Below are positions 28,050-36,864 of a DNA stretch of 64,000 bases, one piece after another. The position numbers were made by a program, and so were the translations under genes. This stretch comes from Thermosulfurimonas sp. F29. Lineage in GTDB: Bacteria; Desulfobacterota; Thermodesulfobacteria; Thermodesulfobacteriales; Thermodesulfobacteriaceae. Location: assembly GCF_019688735.1 (NCBI RefSeq), contig NZ_JAIFYA010000002.1:186001-250000 (forward strand), read 5' to 3'. Below the pieces are notes generated by a model. It searched no databases, was not told the DNA's origin, and was given only the letters and a program-made list of their open reading frames with translations. Each line of letters opens with the position of its first letter. Position 1 is the stretch's first letter.

Positions 28050-29191
28050 AGATTACGCTATCGGTGATCAAGGCGGATATAGGGGGCTTTGTAGGCCACT
28101 CCACCACCCATCCCGAGGTCGTGGCCAAGGTGCGGGAGGTGGCCGAGACCGGCAAGGAAAAGGGTACTATCCTTGATGTTTCGGTGATCACCTGCGGTGA
28201 CGACATCGCCATGGTTATGACCCACACTCAGGGCGTGGATGCCGAACCGGTGCACAAGCTGGCCTGGGACGCCTTCATCGCCGGCACCGAGGTGGCCAAG
28301 AGGCTCAAGCTCTACGGAGCCGGGCAGGACATCCTCTCCGACGCCTTTTCCGGCAATGTGAAGGGCATGGGGCCCGGGGTGGCGGAGATGGAATTCGAGG
28401 AACGCAAGAGCGAGCCGGTGATCGTATTCTTCGCCGACAAGACCGCCCCCAGCGCCTGGAACCTGCCCCTCTACGAGATGTTTGCCGATCCCATGAACAC
28501 CGCCGGTCTGGTGATCGATCCCTCCATGCACGACGGGTTCACCTTTGAGGTGATGGATGTGTATTCCGGAAAGGCCATCCTGCTGAAGACCCCGGCGGAG
28601 CTTTACGACCTTCTGGTCTTCATCGGGGCCACCAGCCGCTATGTGGTGCGGGCGGTTTACCGCAATTCCGATGGCGAGATCGCCGCGGCGGCTTCCACGC
28701 AGAAGCTCTCCCTCATGGCCGGCCGTTATGTGGGCAAGGACGATCCGGTGCTCATCGTCCGGGCGCAGAGCGGTTTTCCGGCGGTGGGCGAGATACTCGA
28801 GCCCTTCGGGAGACCCTGGCTGGTGGAGGGCTGGATGCGGGGTTCGCATACCGGGCCCCTCATGCCGGTTTCCTTCTCCCAGGCCAAGCCCACCCGGTTT
28901 GACGGTCCTCCGAGGGTGATCGCCGCCGGATACCAGATCTGCGAGGGACGCCTCATAGGACCGAACGATCTCTTTGACGATCCGGCCTTCGATGTGGCTC
29001 GCGAGCGGGCGGCCCATCTGGCCAACTTCCTCCGCCGGCAGGGGATCTTCGAGCCGCACCGGCTGCCCCCGGAGGAGATGGAGTACACCACCCTTCCCAA
29101 GGTGCTGGAGAAGCTCAAGGACCGTTTCAAAGACATAGGAGAACCCGGAGCCAAGGCGCCGGGCTCCGGCCAGGGTGAGATCCACGAATAA
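28046..29191 (+). CDS. fbp: Fructose-1,6-bisphosphate aldolase/phosphatase
   Basis: 381 residues of the archaeal-type class V bifunctional enzyme that makes fructose-6-phosphate from triose phosphates in gluconeogenesis. The family start is unmistakable (KITLSVIKADIGGFVGHST), followed by the metal-binding CGDDIAMVMTH, the Lys/Tyr active-site region and SGFPAVGEILEPFGRPWLVE. The enzyme is typical of thermophilic archaea and deep-branching thermophilic bacteria, so it supports an autotrophic, thermophilic lifestyle. It is flanked on both sides by HEPN/MNT genes. Confidence 0.94.
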   Translation: MKITLSVIKADIGGFVGHSTTHPEVVAKVREVAETGKEKGTILDVSVITCGDDIAMVMTHTQGVDAEPVHKLAWDAFIAGTEVAKRLKLYGAGQDILSDAFSGNVKGMGPGVAEMEFEERKSEPVIVFFADKTAPSAWNLPLYEMFADPMNTAGLVIDPSMHDGFTFEVMDVYSGKAILLKTPAELYDLLVFIGATSRYVVRAVYRNSDGEIAAAASTQKLSLMAGRYVGKDDPVLIVRAQSGFPAVGEILEPFGRPWLVEGWMRGSHTGPLMPVSFSQAKPTRFDGPPRVIAAGYQICEGRLIGPNDLFDDPAFDVARERAAHLANFLRRQGIFEPHRLPPEEMEYTTLPKVLEKLKDRFKDIGEPGAKAPGSGQGEIHE

Positions 29192-29376
29192 TGAAGCGAC
29201 ACGGGGACTGGCTGACTCAGGCCCTGAGGGATCTCCGCCAGGCCGAGATCTCCCTCGGGGCCGGCCTTTTCGAATGGGCCTGTTTCGCCGCTCAACAGGC
29301 CGCCGAAAAGGCGGTAAAAGCCCTATACGAATATTTAGGGGGCGAGGGGTGGGGACACACTATTTCCAACGGATGA
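29191..29376 (+). pseudogene. Truncated HEPN-domain gene
   Basis: The first 57 residues (MKRHGDWLTQALRDLRQAEI, FAAQQAAEKAVKALYEYLGG, GWGHT) match the N-terminal half of a HEPN protein such as that at 27329. After GWGHT the frame hits a stop within four codons, and the following sequence already encodes the N-terminus of an MNT protein in another frame. A deletion of about 80 codons has joined the two genes, so the HEPN partner is lost. Confidence 0.75.
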
Positions 29377-29404
29377 GATCATCCGGAATTTAAGGAATCT
29401 GGCC

Positions 29405-29683
29405 TTGGAACTCCTCAGAAGAGAACGGAGGGTGGAAAAGGTCGTTCTTTTCGGATCTCTTGCGGAGGGAAGAGCCACGACCAGAAGCGACGCTGATCTT
29501 CTCATCATAACGGACGGCGACTTTCGGGACAGGTGGACGGAATGGATTTTGCACTTCACCCGGGCACCTTTACCGGTGGATGTTATCCCGGTAAAAAAGG
29601 AAAGGCTTGATCTGCCGCTGGCAAGAAGGGCTCTAACCAGGGGGATAGTCCTTGCGGAACGGGATGAGGTTGAAGCTCTATAA
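29405..29683 (+). CDS. MNT-type nucleotidyltransferase, orphaned partner of truncated HEPN gene
   Basis: 92 residues or slightly more, with VVLFGSLAEGRATTRSDADLLI (nucleotidyltransferase GS...DxD motif) and a compact C-terminus. Frame analysis shows DEIIRNLRNLALELL just upstream in the same frame, so the original N-terminus began near 29375 but its start codon seems lost with the deletion. The TTG at 29405 is the best remaining start. Its 3' end overlaps cysS by 20 bp. Expression is uncertain. Confidence 0.6.
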   Translation: MELLRRERRVEKVVLFGSLAEGRATTRSDADLLIITDGDFRDRWTEWILHFTRAPLPVDVIPVKKERLDLPLARRALTRGIVLAERDEVEAL

Positions 29684-31127
29684 CACGCTGACCCGGCGGA
29701 AGGAGGTCTTTGAACCTCTGAGGCCTCCGCGGGTCACCATGTATGTGTGCGGCATCACCGCTTACGACGAGGCCCATCTGGGACACGCCCGGGCCGCGGT
29801 GGTCTTCGATGTCCTTTACCGGTTTCTGCGGTATCTGGGCTACGAGGTCACCTATGTGCGCAATTACACCGACATCGACGACAAGATTATCAATCGCGCG
29901 CTCCGGGAGGGGCGTCCCTGGCGCGACATAGCCGAGCAGTACATCCGGGAGTATCAGGAGGAAATGGCCGCGCTGGGGGTGGCCCCCCCCACGCACGAAC
30001 CCCGGGCCACGGAGCACATTCCCGAGATGATTGATCTGGTGCGGAGGCTCCTTGAGCGGGGGGTGGCCTATGTGGCCGATGGAGAGGTGTACTTTGCGGT
30101 GGAAAGGTTCCCGGGCTACGGAAAGCTTTCCGGTCGGAGGCTTTCGGATCTTATTGCCGGAGCCCGGGTGGAGGTGTCCGACAAGAAACGAAATCCCCTG
30201 GACTTTGCCCTGTGGAAGGCGGCCAAACCCGGGGAACCCTTCTGGGAGAGTCCCTGGGGCCCGGGGCGTCCCGGCTGGCACCTGGAGTGCTCGGCCATGA
30301 GCCTCAAGTACTGCGGGGAGACCCTGGACATCCACGGCGGGGGGCTGGACCTCATCTTTCCCCATCACGAGAACGAGATCGCCCAGAGCGAGGCGGCCAC
30401 AGGAAAACCCTTCGTGCGGTTCTTCGTGCACAACGGCCTCATCACCGTAGGCGGTGAGAAGATGGCCAAGAGCCTGGGGAATTATGTCAGCGTGAAGGAC
30501 ATGCTCTCCCGGTATCATCCCGAGGTGATCAGGCTCTTCCTTCTGACCAAACATTATCGCAGCCCCCTGGATTACACCGAGGAGGGTATGCGCGAGGCGG
30601 AAAAGGCCCTTTACGGCCTTTACGGGAGTCTTTATTTCCTCAAACGGGTGAGGCCCGCACGGGAGGGGGAATTGCGCAAGGGGGGTAAACGCCTGGAAAA
30701 GGCCCTGAACGCTTTTCGGGAGGGGTTTCTGGCGGCTCTCTGCGACGATCTCAATACCGCCGAGGCCATCGGGGAACTCTTCAGGTTTCTCTCCGAGATC
30801 AACCGGTTTTTGCCGGCGGCCAGGGAGGCCACCTCCGTGGAGGCGGAATTGTCCGAAAGGGTGCTTTCCGCGATCCGGGAGCTTTCCGGAGGCATTCTGG
30901 GCCTGGGGGCCCGGGATCCCGAGGAGTTCATCGAAGGGGAGAGGGCGAGGAAGCTTTCCTCTCTCGGTATTTCCCGGGAGGAGGTGGAGGAGAAACTCGC
31001 CGCCCGCGAGGAGGCCCGCCGGAAGAAGGACTTTGACCGGGCCGACGCCCTGCGGGAGGAACTGGGCCGCCGGGGAATCGAGGTCCGGGACACGCCCTGG
31101 GGACCGTTCTGGATGGTGACGGCATGA
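29664..31127 (+). CDS. cysS: Cysteinyl-tRNA synthetase
   Basis: 487 residues, class I synthetase. The zinc Cys and HIGH-like motif are in [20 protein letters not shown], further zinc ligands in WHLECSAMS and [12 protein letters not shown], and KMSKS as KMAKSLGN. It charges tRNA-Cys, which may include the selC-like GCA tRNA encoded at 35481. I use the ATG at 29664. Directly followed by cvpA with an ATGA overlap. Sequence and length are ordinary, so nothing indicates a specialised second CysRS. Confidence 0.96.
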   Translation: MRLKLYNTLTRRKEVFEPLRPPRVTMYVCGITAYDEAHLGHARAAVVFDVLYRFLRYLGYEVTYVRNYTDIDDKIINRALREGRPWRDIAEQYIREYQEEMAALGVAPPTHEPRATEHIPEMIDLVRRLLERGVAYVADGEVYFAVERFPGYGKLSGRRLSDLIAGARVEVSDKKRNPLDFALWKAAKPGEPFWESPWGPGRPGWHLECSAMSLKYCGETLDIHGGGLDLIFPHHENEIAQSEAATGKPFVRFFVHNGLITVGGEKMAKSLGNYVSVKDMLSRYHPEVIRLFLLTKHYRSPLDYTEEGMREAEKALYGLYGSLYFLKRVRPAREGELRKGGKRLEKALNAFREGFLAALCDDLNTAEAIGELFRFLSEINRFLPAAREATSVEAELSERVLSAIRELSGGILGLGARDPEEFIEGERARKLSSLGISREEVEEKLAAREEARRKKDFDRADALREELGRRGIEVRDTPWGPFWMVTA

Positions 31128-31657
31128 AGCTTCCCTGGTTTGACCTGGTAGCGCTGGCGGTGATCCTGTGGTTCGTCATCCGCACGGCCTGGATCGGGTT
31201 CTTCCGGGGGCTTTCCTCCCTGGCCGGGCTCGTTCTCGGGTTCATCTACGCCGGGACTCTGGCTCCCAGGGTGGAGGGCATTCTGGCCCCCTGGTTCAGG
31301 GGCTATCCCTGGTTTGAGGCGGTGTGCTGGCTTCTGGCCTTTACCCTCATCTTCCTCTCCGTGTTCATCCTGGCGGAGATACTTACCCGCATATTCGAGG
31401 CCGCTCACCTCTCCTTTTTCAATCGTCTCCTGGGGGCGGCTCTGGGGCTGGTCAAGGCCTGCGTGCTCCTTTCCGTGATCTTCTTTTTTCTGGTGAGTTT
31501 TTATCCTCAGGGGGCCGGTCTGGTGCGTCGTTCCGTGGTGGCTCCCTTCATCTTCAAGACTACCCGGGCCCTGCTGGAACTGGTGCCCTCGAAGTGGAAA
31601 CACCGCTTCAACTACCACTGGCGGCACTACTTCGGTTCGGAGAGAAAGGCCATCTGA
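31124..31657 (+). CDS. cvpA: CvpA family membrane protein
   Basis: 177 residues with four hydrophobic helices (for example LVALAVILWFVIRTAWIGFF, VCWLLAFTLIFLSVFILA and GLVKACVLLSVIFFFLVSF). The arrangement and the IGFFRGL segment after the first helix are characteristic of CvpA/colicin V production family proteins, of unclear function in envelope maintenance. Start overlaps the cysS stop by 4 bp. Confidence 0.8.
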   Translation: MKLPWFDLVALAVILWFVIRTAWIGFFRGLSSLAGLVLGFIYAGTLAPRVEGILAPWFRGYPWFEAVCWLLAFTLIFLSVFILAEILTRIFEAAHLSFFNRLLGAALGLVKACVLLSVIFFFLVSFYPQGAGLVRRSVVAPFIFKTTRALLELVPSKWKHRFNYHWRHYFGSERKAI

Positions 31658-32454
31658 TGAGTCCACCGGAAGCCCTTTTTCGAAAACTGCTGGAGATCGT
31701 GGCCCGCCTGCGTGCTCCCGACGGTTGTCCCTGGGATCGCCAGCAGACCCCGGAGAGCCTCCGCAAGTATCTGGTGGAGGAGGCCTACGAGGCCTACGAG
31801 GCCATAGGCGAGGGGGCGGTGGAGGAGGCCCGGGAGGAACTGGGAGACCTCCTCTTCCTCATTCTCATGGTGGCGCACATCTATCAGGAGAGAGGGGACT
31901 TCACCCTGGAGGAGATGCTCGAACTCTGTGCGGAAAAGATGATCCGTCGTCATCCCCATGTCTTCGGCGAGGAGCGGGCCGCAAGTGCCGAGGAGGTCCT
32001 GGCTCGCTGGCAGAGGATCAAGGAATCCGAGAAATCCGGGAAAAGCAGCGTGCTGGGGAATCTGCCCCGCAGCCTTCCGGCCCTGCAACTGGCCTTTCGT
32101 CTGGGGGAGCGGGCCTCGCGGGTGGGATTCGACTGGTCCTCCCCGGAGGAGGTCCTGCCGAAGCTGCGGGAGGAGTGGCGGGAGATAGAGGAAAATCTGG
32201 CCGGGGCCTCCCGGGAACGCCTGGAGGAGGAGATCGGGGATTTCCTTTTCACCGTGGCCAATCTTTCCCGCAAGCTGGGAATCAACCCCGAGGAGGCCCT
32301 GAAAAAGAGTCTGGCCAAGTTCAGACGGCGTTTCGAGGCCATGGAGGAATACTTCCGCGGTCAGGGGCGGGATCTCCGGGAGGTCTCGCTCGAGGAAATG
32401 GATCAGGTGTGGGAGAGGGTGAAGACCCGTGAGAACGCCGGTAATAGAAGTTGA
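31657..32454 (+). CDS. mazG: Nucleoside triphosphate pyrophosphohydrolase MazG
   Basis: 265 residues with two MazG helical domains. The N-terminal one has CPWDRQQTPESLRKYLVEEAYE and EELGDLLFL (EExxE...ExxD metal site), and the second repeats this as LREEWREIEENL and EEEIGDFLFTVANL. The enzyme removes non-canonical or excess NTPs. ATG at 31657 shares one base with the cvpA stop; the frame is open further upstream inside cvpA but without similarity. Confidence 0.93.
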   Translation: MSPPEALFRKLLEIVARLRAPDGCPWDRQQTPESLRKYLVEEAYEAYEAIGEGAVEEAREELGDLLFLILMVAHIYQERGDFTLEEMLELCAEKMIRRHPHVFGEERAASAEEVLARWQRIKESEKSGKSSVLGNLPRSLPALQLAFRLGERASRVGFDWSSPEEVLPKLREEWREIEENLAGASRERLEEEIGDFLFTVANLSRKLGINPEEALKKSLAKFRRRFEAMEEYFRGQGRDLREVSLEEMDQVWERVKTRENAGNRS

Positions 32455-33169
32455 GGGAGTGAGTTTCGCTTACGAGGAGGAACTCATCCTGGAGGAGGTA
32501 TCCCTCAGGCTCTTTGCCGGGGATTTCTGCGCCCTCATCGGGCCGAACGGCTCCGGGAAATCCACCCTGCTCAAGATCATGGTGGGGCTCCTCTCCCCCC
32601 GCAGGGGAAGGGTGAAGCTTTTCGGACGCGAACTCCCGGAGTTTCGCGAGTGGTGGAGGATAGGGTATGTGCCCCAGAAGGTCACCGCCCTGGTGGACAG
32701 GGTCCTTCCCCTTACCGTGTTCGAGACGGTGGCACTGGGGCTCGTGGGTAAACCCCTCTCTTCGGGAAGCGAGCGCCGGGAGCTGGTGCTTTCCGCCCTT
32801 GAACGGGTGGGGCTTTCCGGATACGAGGGGAGACTCCTCCGGGAGCTTTCCGGTGGCCAGCAACAGCGCGTCTTTCTGGCCCGGGCGCTTGCCGGTCGTC
32901 CGGAGGTGCTCCTTCTTGACGAACCCACCACCGGGGTGGATTTCGCCGCTCAGGAGAGGTTTTACGAACTTCTGGGAAGCCTCAACCGGGAGGGCCTCAC
33001 CATCCTCATCGTGACGCACGACATCGCCGTGGTGGATCGACATGTGCGGCAGGTGGCCTGTCTTAATCGTCGCCTGGTCTTTCACGGAGAGCACGAGGAA
33101 TTCTGCCGGAAACCGGAGGTGTGCGCCTTTCTCCCCGGGGATCATCACCTGGTGGGGCACCGACACTGA
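32429..33169 (+). CDS. znuC: ABC transporter ATP-binding protein, zinc/manganese type
   Basis: 246 residues. Walker A is GPNGSGKST, the signature is LSGGQQQRV, Walker B is VLLLDEPTTG and the switch His is VTHD. Sequence style (LILEEVSLRLFAGDF, GYVPQK) is that of ZnuC/MntB-like metal importers. GTG start overlaps mazG by 26 bp, and the permease follows with a 1-base overlap. Metal specificity is inferred from the permease family. Confidence 0.85.
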   Translation: MRTPVIEVEGVSFAYEEELILEEVSLRLFAGDFCALIGPNGSGKSTLLKIMVGLLSPRRGRVKLFGRELPEFREWWRIGYVPQKVTALVDRVLPLTVFETVALGLVGKPLSSGSERRELVLSALERVGLSGYEGRLLRELSGGQQQRVFLARALAGRPEVLLLDEPTTGVDFAAQERFYELLGSLNREGLTILIVTHDIAVVDRHVRQVACLNRRLVFHGEHEEFCRKPEVCAFLPGDHHLVGHRH

Positions 33170-33966
33170 TGGAGATCTGGCACTACGCCTTTTTCTGGAA
33201 GGCCCTTGCCGCCGGGGTGGCTCTGGGGGTCTCCGCCGGACCCGCCGGGGTCTTCCTGATCCTCAGGCGCGACAGCCTCCTTCCCCACGCCCTCACCCAT
33301 GTGGCCTTTGTCGGGGTGGCTCTGGGGTTTCTGCTAAGGGGTGCGCCCCTTGCCCTGGCCCTGGCGGTTACGGTGGCTGCGGCCTTTGCCGTGATGGAAA
33401 TCCGCGAACGCGCGGGCATTTACGAGGACACCGCGGTGGGGATTCTCGCCGGGCTGGGGCTGGCCCTGGCGGTGGTGCTGGCCTCGCTGGCCCGGAGCTA
33501 CGATGTGCGTCTTCTCACCTACCTTTTCGGAAACATACTGGTGGTGACCCGGGAGGAGACCCTGCTTGCCCTGGGGCTGCTGGTGGTTACGCTGGCCGTG
33601 CTACACAGGTTCAGGGAAGCTCTGCTTTTCGTTTCCTTTGACGAGGAATCGGCCCGGGCCGCCGGACTATCGGTTAAGACCCTGAAACTGCTGCTGGCCA
33701 CCCTCACCGCTCTTCTGGTGGTGATCGGTATGCGCATGGTGGGGCTCCTCCTGGTCTCGGCCCTCATGGTCATCCCCGGGGCCGCCGCCCTGGAGGTGGC
33801 CCGAAGCTTTCGCCAGTGTCTGTGGCTTTCCGGACTCTTCGGCGGGATCTCCGTGGCCGGAGGCCTTGCCGTCTCCGTCACCCTGGACCTCCCTCCCTCC
33901 GGAGCCATAGTGCTCTTTTCCGGCCTGCTTTTCCTTTTGTGTCTCTTCGCAAGGAGGGTAAAATAG
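33169..33966 (+). CDS. znuB: ABC transporter permease, ZnuB/TroC family
   Basis: 265 residues with eight to nine hydrophobic segments. RRDSLLPHALTHVAFVGVAL and MVGLLLVSALMVIPGAAAL are the conserved parts of the ABC-3 metal permease family. It forms the membrane channel with the ATPase encoded upstream. No substrate-binding protein gene (ZnuA) lies in this window, so the third component is encoded elsewhere. Confidence 0.87.
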   Translation: MEIWHYAFFWKALAAGVALGVSAGPAGVFLILRRDSLLPHALTHVAFVGVALGFLLRGAPLALALAVTVAAAFAVMEIRERAGIYEDTAVGILAGLGLALAVVLASLARSYDVRLLTYLFGNILVVTREETLLALGLLVVTLAVLHRFREALLFVSFDEESARAAGLSVKTLKLLLATLTALLVVIGMRMVGLLLVSALMVIPGAAALEVARSFRQCLWLSGLFGGISVAGGLAVSVTLDLPPSGAIVLFSGLLFLLCLFARRVK

Positions 33967-33972
33967 GGCCCC

Positions 33973-34728
33973 ATGGAACTGGTGGACACCCACGCCCATC
34001 TGAATCTTCCGGGCTACGAGGATCTACCGGAAGTGCTCCTGAGGGCCCGGCGGGAGGGCCTGGTCTCCATAGTGGTGGTGGGCATTGACCTCAAGACCTC
34101 TCACCTGGCCCTGGAACTTGCGGAAAAGCATCCCGGCTTCATCTTCGCCACCGCCGGCATCCATCCGCACGAGGTGAGGAACCTTACCGAGGAGGGCTAC
34201 CGGGAGCTCGAGAGCCTTCTTTCCCGGGTGGTGGCCCTGGGGGAGGTCGGTCTCGATTTCGCCAAGGAATATTCTCCCCGGGATCTCCAGAGGGAACACT
34301 TCGAAAGGCAGCTGGCCATGGCCCGGGAGAGGGGACTTCCGGTGGTCCTGCATGTGCGCGAGGCCTACACCGAGGCCCTCACCATCCTGAAAAAGTACCT
34401 CCCCCTCAAGGCGGTGTTTCACTGCTTCGCCGGAACCGTTGAGGAGGCAAGGAAGGCCCTGGATCTGGGGTGTCTCCTCTCCGTTACCGGTATAGTCACC
34501 TTTCCCCGGGCCGAGAACATCCGGGAGGTGGTCCGGTTCGTCCCGCTCGAGGCCCTCATGCTCGAGACCGACTGTCCCTTCCTCACCCCCGTGCCCTTTC
34601 GGGGTCGGCGCAACGAGCCGGCCTATGTGCGCTATGTGTGCGAGAAGGTGGCGGAGGTGAAAGGGATCTCCACGGAGGAGTGCGCATGGCGGACCACCGA
34701 GAACGCCCGGGTCTTTTTCGGAATTTGA
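33973..34728 (+). CDS. tatD: TatD family metal-dependent hydrolase
   Basis: 251 residues, TIM-barrel amidohydrolase-like. Metal ligands are visible in [42 protein letters not shown] and [10 protein letters not shown]. Members act as 3'-5' DNases/RNases or D-aminoacyl-tRNA-related hydrolases. It begins 6 bp after znuB and its end overlaps maf. Confidence 0.92.
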   Translation: MELVDTHAHLNLPGYEDLPEVLLRARREGLVSIVVVGIDLKTSHLALELAEKHPGFIFATAGIHPHEVRNLTEEGYRELESLLSRVVALGEVGLDFAKEYSPRDLQREHFERQLAMARERGLPVVLHVREAYTEALTILKKYLPLKAVFHCFAGTVEEARKALDLGCLLSVTGIVTFPRAENIREVVRFVPLEALMLETDCPFLTPVPFRGRRNEPAYVRYVCEKVAEVKGISTEECAWRTTENARVFFGI

Positions 34729-35306
34729 GGCCCCTGGTCCTGGCCTCGGCCAGTCCCCGCCGGCGGGAGCTTCTCGCCTCGCTGGGGATTTCCTTCGAGG
34801 TTCGTCCGGCGGAGGTAGAAGAGGAGGTGCCGGCGGGACTCTCTCCCGCGGAAACAGTCCTTTATCTGGCTCGTGGCAAGGCCCTGGCCGTGGTAAGAAG
34901 GTGTCCGGGAAAGGCGGTGCTGGCCGCGGACACGGTGGTGGTCAGGGAGGGGCGTATTTTCGGGAAACCCGGGAGCCCCGAGGAGGCCCGGGCCATGCTG
35001 CGGGCACTCTCCGGAAGCACCCATCAGGTGTTCACCGGGGTGGCCCTGTGCCTGGAGGGGAAAACGGAGACCCTGGTCTCCGAGACCAGGGTCCGTTTTC
35101 GCCCGCTTTCCTCCGGGGAGATCGAGGCTTATCTGGCCACCGGAGAGCCCTACGACAAGGCCGGGGCGTACGGGATCCAGGGGCTGGCCGCGGCCTTCGT
35201 GACCGAGGTGCACGGTTCGGTCACCGGTGTGGTGGGACTGCCGCTTGCCGAAACCGTGGCCCTTCTTCTCCGGCTTAAAATCATCGCCCCGGCCTCGTCC
35301 GGATAA
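34686..35306 (+). CDS. maf: Maf family nucleotide pyrophosphatase
   Basis: 206 residues. The family start [14 protein letters not shown], the catalytic [16 protein letters not shown] segment and GYxIQG-type [18 protein letters not shown] are all present. Maf enzymes hydrolyse dTTP/UTP or modified nucleotides. I chose ATG 34686, which has GGAGGAG 5 nt upstream inside tatD. The alternative TTG at 34725 would give a shorter product starting [13 protein letters not shown]. Confidence 0.88.
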   Translation: MADHRERPGLFRNLRPLVLASASPRRRELLASLGISFEVRPAEVEEEVPAGLSPAETVLYLARGKALAVVRRCPGKAVLAADTVVVREGRIFGKPGSPEEARAMLRALSGSTHQVFTGVALCLEGKTETLVSETRVRFRPLSSGEIEAYLATGEPYDKAGAYGIQGLAAAFVTEVHGSVTGVVGLPLAETVALLLRLKIIAPASSG

Positions 35307-35307
35307 A

Positions 35308-35391
35308 CCTAGAAGCTGAAACTCAACCTTACCCCTCCGAAGAAGTGGTCGTGGTGATTGTCCCAGGAGCCGTCCTCGATCAGGGTGTCGG
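35308..35391 (-). pseudogene. Detached 3' end of an outer-membrane protein gene; 73-bp direct repeat copy A
   Basis: Bases 35319-35391 are identical to 37663-37735, the 3' end of the TorF-like outer-membrane protein gene. On the minus strand it encodes the last 27 or so residues including EDGSWDNHHDHFFGG and ending SFSF plus a stop. The final 12 bases differ from the intact gene only by synonymous changes and a different stop codon (TAG for TAA), so this is the tail of a homologous gene, not a perfect slippage copy. No upstream part of the gene remains. Confidence 0.88.
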
Positions 35392-35441
35392 GATTACCCC
35401 CACCAGCCAATACCTCTTTTCAATTTTATTGATAAAATCAA

Positions 35442-35471
35442 TTACTGTAATAGATAAATTTGAGATATAAT
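35442..35471 (+). promoter_or_regulatory. Promoter of the selC-like tRNA
   Basis: A perfect TATAAT lies at 35466-35471, with a weak TTACTG (35442-35447) 18 bp upstream. Transcription should start around 35478-35480, at or just before the first tRNA base, in an AT-rich stretch (35410-35475) within a GC-rich genome. Confidence 0.65.
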
Positions 35472-35480
35472 TTCCGTGAG

Positions 35481-35575
35481 GGCCGGGAGAGGGGGCTGGT
35501 GCTCCCCTGGGGCTGCAAACCCCGTGGGCCCCCTTGAAAGGGGGGGGCTGGCCGGTTCGATTCCGGCCCCGGCCT
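35481..35575 (+). tRNA. selC-like tRNA with cysteine anticodon GCA and long variable arm
   Basis: 95 nt that fold as a selenocysteine-type tRNA. Acceptor: GGCCGGG with CCCGGCC. D-arm: 6-bp stem GGGGGC/GCUCCC with a 4-nt loop UGGU, as in bacterial tRNA-Sec. Anticodon arm: UGGGG/CCCCG with loop CUGCAAA, anticodon GCA. Variable region: 26 nt, stem CCCCCUU/GGGGGGG around GAAA. T-arm: GCCGG/CCGGC with loop UUCGAUU. The discriminator is U35575, a cysteine identity base. Alternatively G35480-U35575 pairs as an eighth acceptor pair, making G35576 the discriminator as in tRNA-Sec (8+5 helix). CCA is not encoded. Ordinary tRNA-Cys has neither a long variable arm nor a 6-bp D-stem. The anticodon reads UGC/UGU, not UGA. 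Confidence 0.85.
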
Positions 35576-35604
35576 GGAAACTCTTCGGTGATGGAGGCAT
35601 TACC

Positions 35605-36864
35605 ATGGATCGCGAAGAGTTATGGCAGATCCTGGGGCTGGATCTTGAAGCCCACCGGAGACTCCTTGAGGCTCTCGGCCCCCTTTACGAAGAAATCTAT
35701 CTCTCCCGGGAGAATCGGCCCCAGGGTATGGCGTATTTTGACTCCGTAGTAGTGGATATCCACGGAGCGCGGGTGGCGGAGCTCCTGCAAATTCGTGAAA
35801 GCGGCAACCCTGTGGTGGGGACCTTCTGTGTGTTCGTGCCGGAGGAAATCATCTGGGCCGCCGGAGGGGCGTGCGTGGGCCTCTGCGCCGGAGTGGAGGT
35901 GGCCCCCGAAAGGGTAGATAAGGTCCTACCCCGGAATCTGTGTCCCCTCATCAAGGCTTTCTTCGGCTTCAAGCTGGCCCGTCTCTGCCCCTACATGGAG
36001 GTCTGCCACTTTCTCGTGGGTGAAACCACCTGCGACGGCAAGAAAAAAGCCTACGAGATCTTTGACCGTTACAAGCCAATTTATGTCATGCAGGTTCCGC
36101 ACAAAAAAGACTTCGCCAGCTTGGAACTCTGGATCAAAGGAGTCCGAGATTTTGCACTCTACATAGAAGGAGTTTCTGGAAAACCCATTTCTACCGAGGA
36201 TCTCCGGGAGGCCATCGAACTTATAAATCGAAGACGCGAGGCCCTTAATCGGCTAAACCGTTTACGTTGCCACGATCCACCGCCTATTTCAGGACGGGAC
36301 GCCCTTCTCATCAATCAACTGGCTTTCTTCGACGACCCCGAAAGATTCACCGTTCGCTTAAACGAACTCTGCGACGAACTGGAGGAGAGGGTCCGGGCCG
36401 GGGAGGGAGTGTGTCCATCGGGAACCACCAGAATAGTGCTCTCCGGATGTCCCATGGCTATTCCTAACTGGAAGGTACCTTACCTCGTGGAATCCACGGG
36501 AGCCGTGATCGTAGCGGAGGAATCCTGTGTAGGCACGCGCCACACTAGAGAACTGGTGCAGGTTTCGGAAAACTCGAAAGAAGGGCTCCTCAGGGCCCTT
36601 GCCGAAAGGTACTTTCGGATTGACTGCGCCATCTTTACCCCCAATCCGGAGCGTCGCGCAAACCTCGATCGGATGGTAAGGGAATTTTCCGCTCACGGTA
36701 TCATCCATTATGCTCTGAAGTTCTGTGATCCCTACACCATCGAGGCCTATCAGATAGAAGAGGGTGCGCCGGTTCCGGTCCTGAAGATCGAAACCGATTA
36801 CAGCCAGGAGGACCGGGAACAGCTTCGCACCCGCATCGAGGCCTTTCTGGAGATATTGAGGTGA
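35605..36864 (+). CDS. 2-hydroxyacyl-CoA dehydratase-like protein; candidate double-cubane cluster protein
   Basis: 419 residues of the HgdB/BcrB/FldB family. Likely cluster cysteines sit in conserved spots: GETTCDGKKKAYE, LSGCPMAIPNW and LKFCDPYTIEAY, with more Cys in AGGACVGLCAG and RLCPYMEVC. A single subunit gene of this type paired with one activator gene, instead of the alpha/beta pair of true dehydratases, is the pattern of double-cubane cluster proteins (DCCP), which carry an [8Fe-9S] cluster and reduce small molecules such as acetylene. ATG 35605 has GGAGG 7 nt upstream; the frame is open back through the tRNA but that part is not protein. The 29 bp between tRNA and start suggest one transcript. 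Function is inferred; a true 2-hydroxyacyl-CoA dehydratase is the alternative. Confidence 0.75.
   Translation: MDREELWQILGLDLEAHRRLLEALGPLYEEIYLSRENRPQGMAYFDSVVVDIHGARVAELLQIRESGNPVVGTFCVFVPEEIIWAAGGACVGLCAGVEVAPERVDKVLPRNLCPLIKAFFGFKLARLCPYMEVCHFLVGETTCDGKKKAYEIFDRYKPIYVMQVPHKKDFASLELWIKGVRDFALYIEGVSGKPISTEDLREAIELINRRREALNRLNRLRCHDPPPISGRDALLINQLAFFDDPERFTVRLNELCDELEERVRAGEGVCPSGTTRIVLSGCPMAIPNWKVPYLVESTGAVIVAEESCVGTRHTRELVQVSENSKEGLLRALAERYFRIDCAIFTPNPERRANLDRMVREFSAHGIIHYALKFCDPYTIEAYQIEEGAPVPVLKIETDYSQEDREQLRTRIEAFLEILR

Noticed and set aside
30632-31666. Minus-strand open frame across the end of cysS and cvpA
   Set aside because: Composition is that of a shadow frame. Both plus-strand genes are clearly conserved.
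35481-35575. The GCA tRNA as the direct reader of the nifD UGA
   Set aside because: G34 pairs with U or C in the third codon position, not A, so this tRNA cannot be expected to decode UGA without modification.
35476-35604. N-terminal extension of the dehydratase-like protein
   Set aside because: The frame is open but the DNA folds as a tRNA here. The ATG at 35605 has a ribosome site and starts the family-like sequence.
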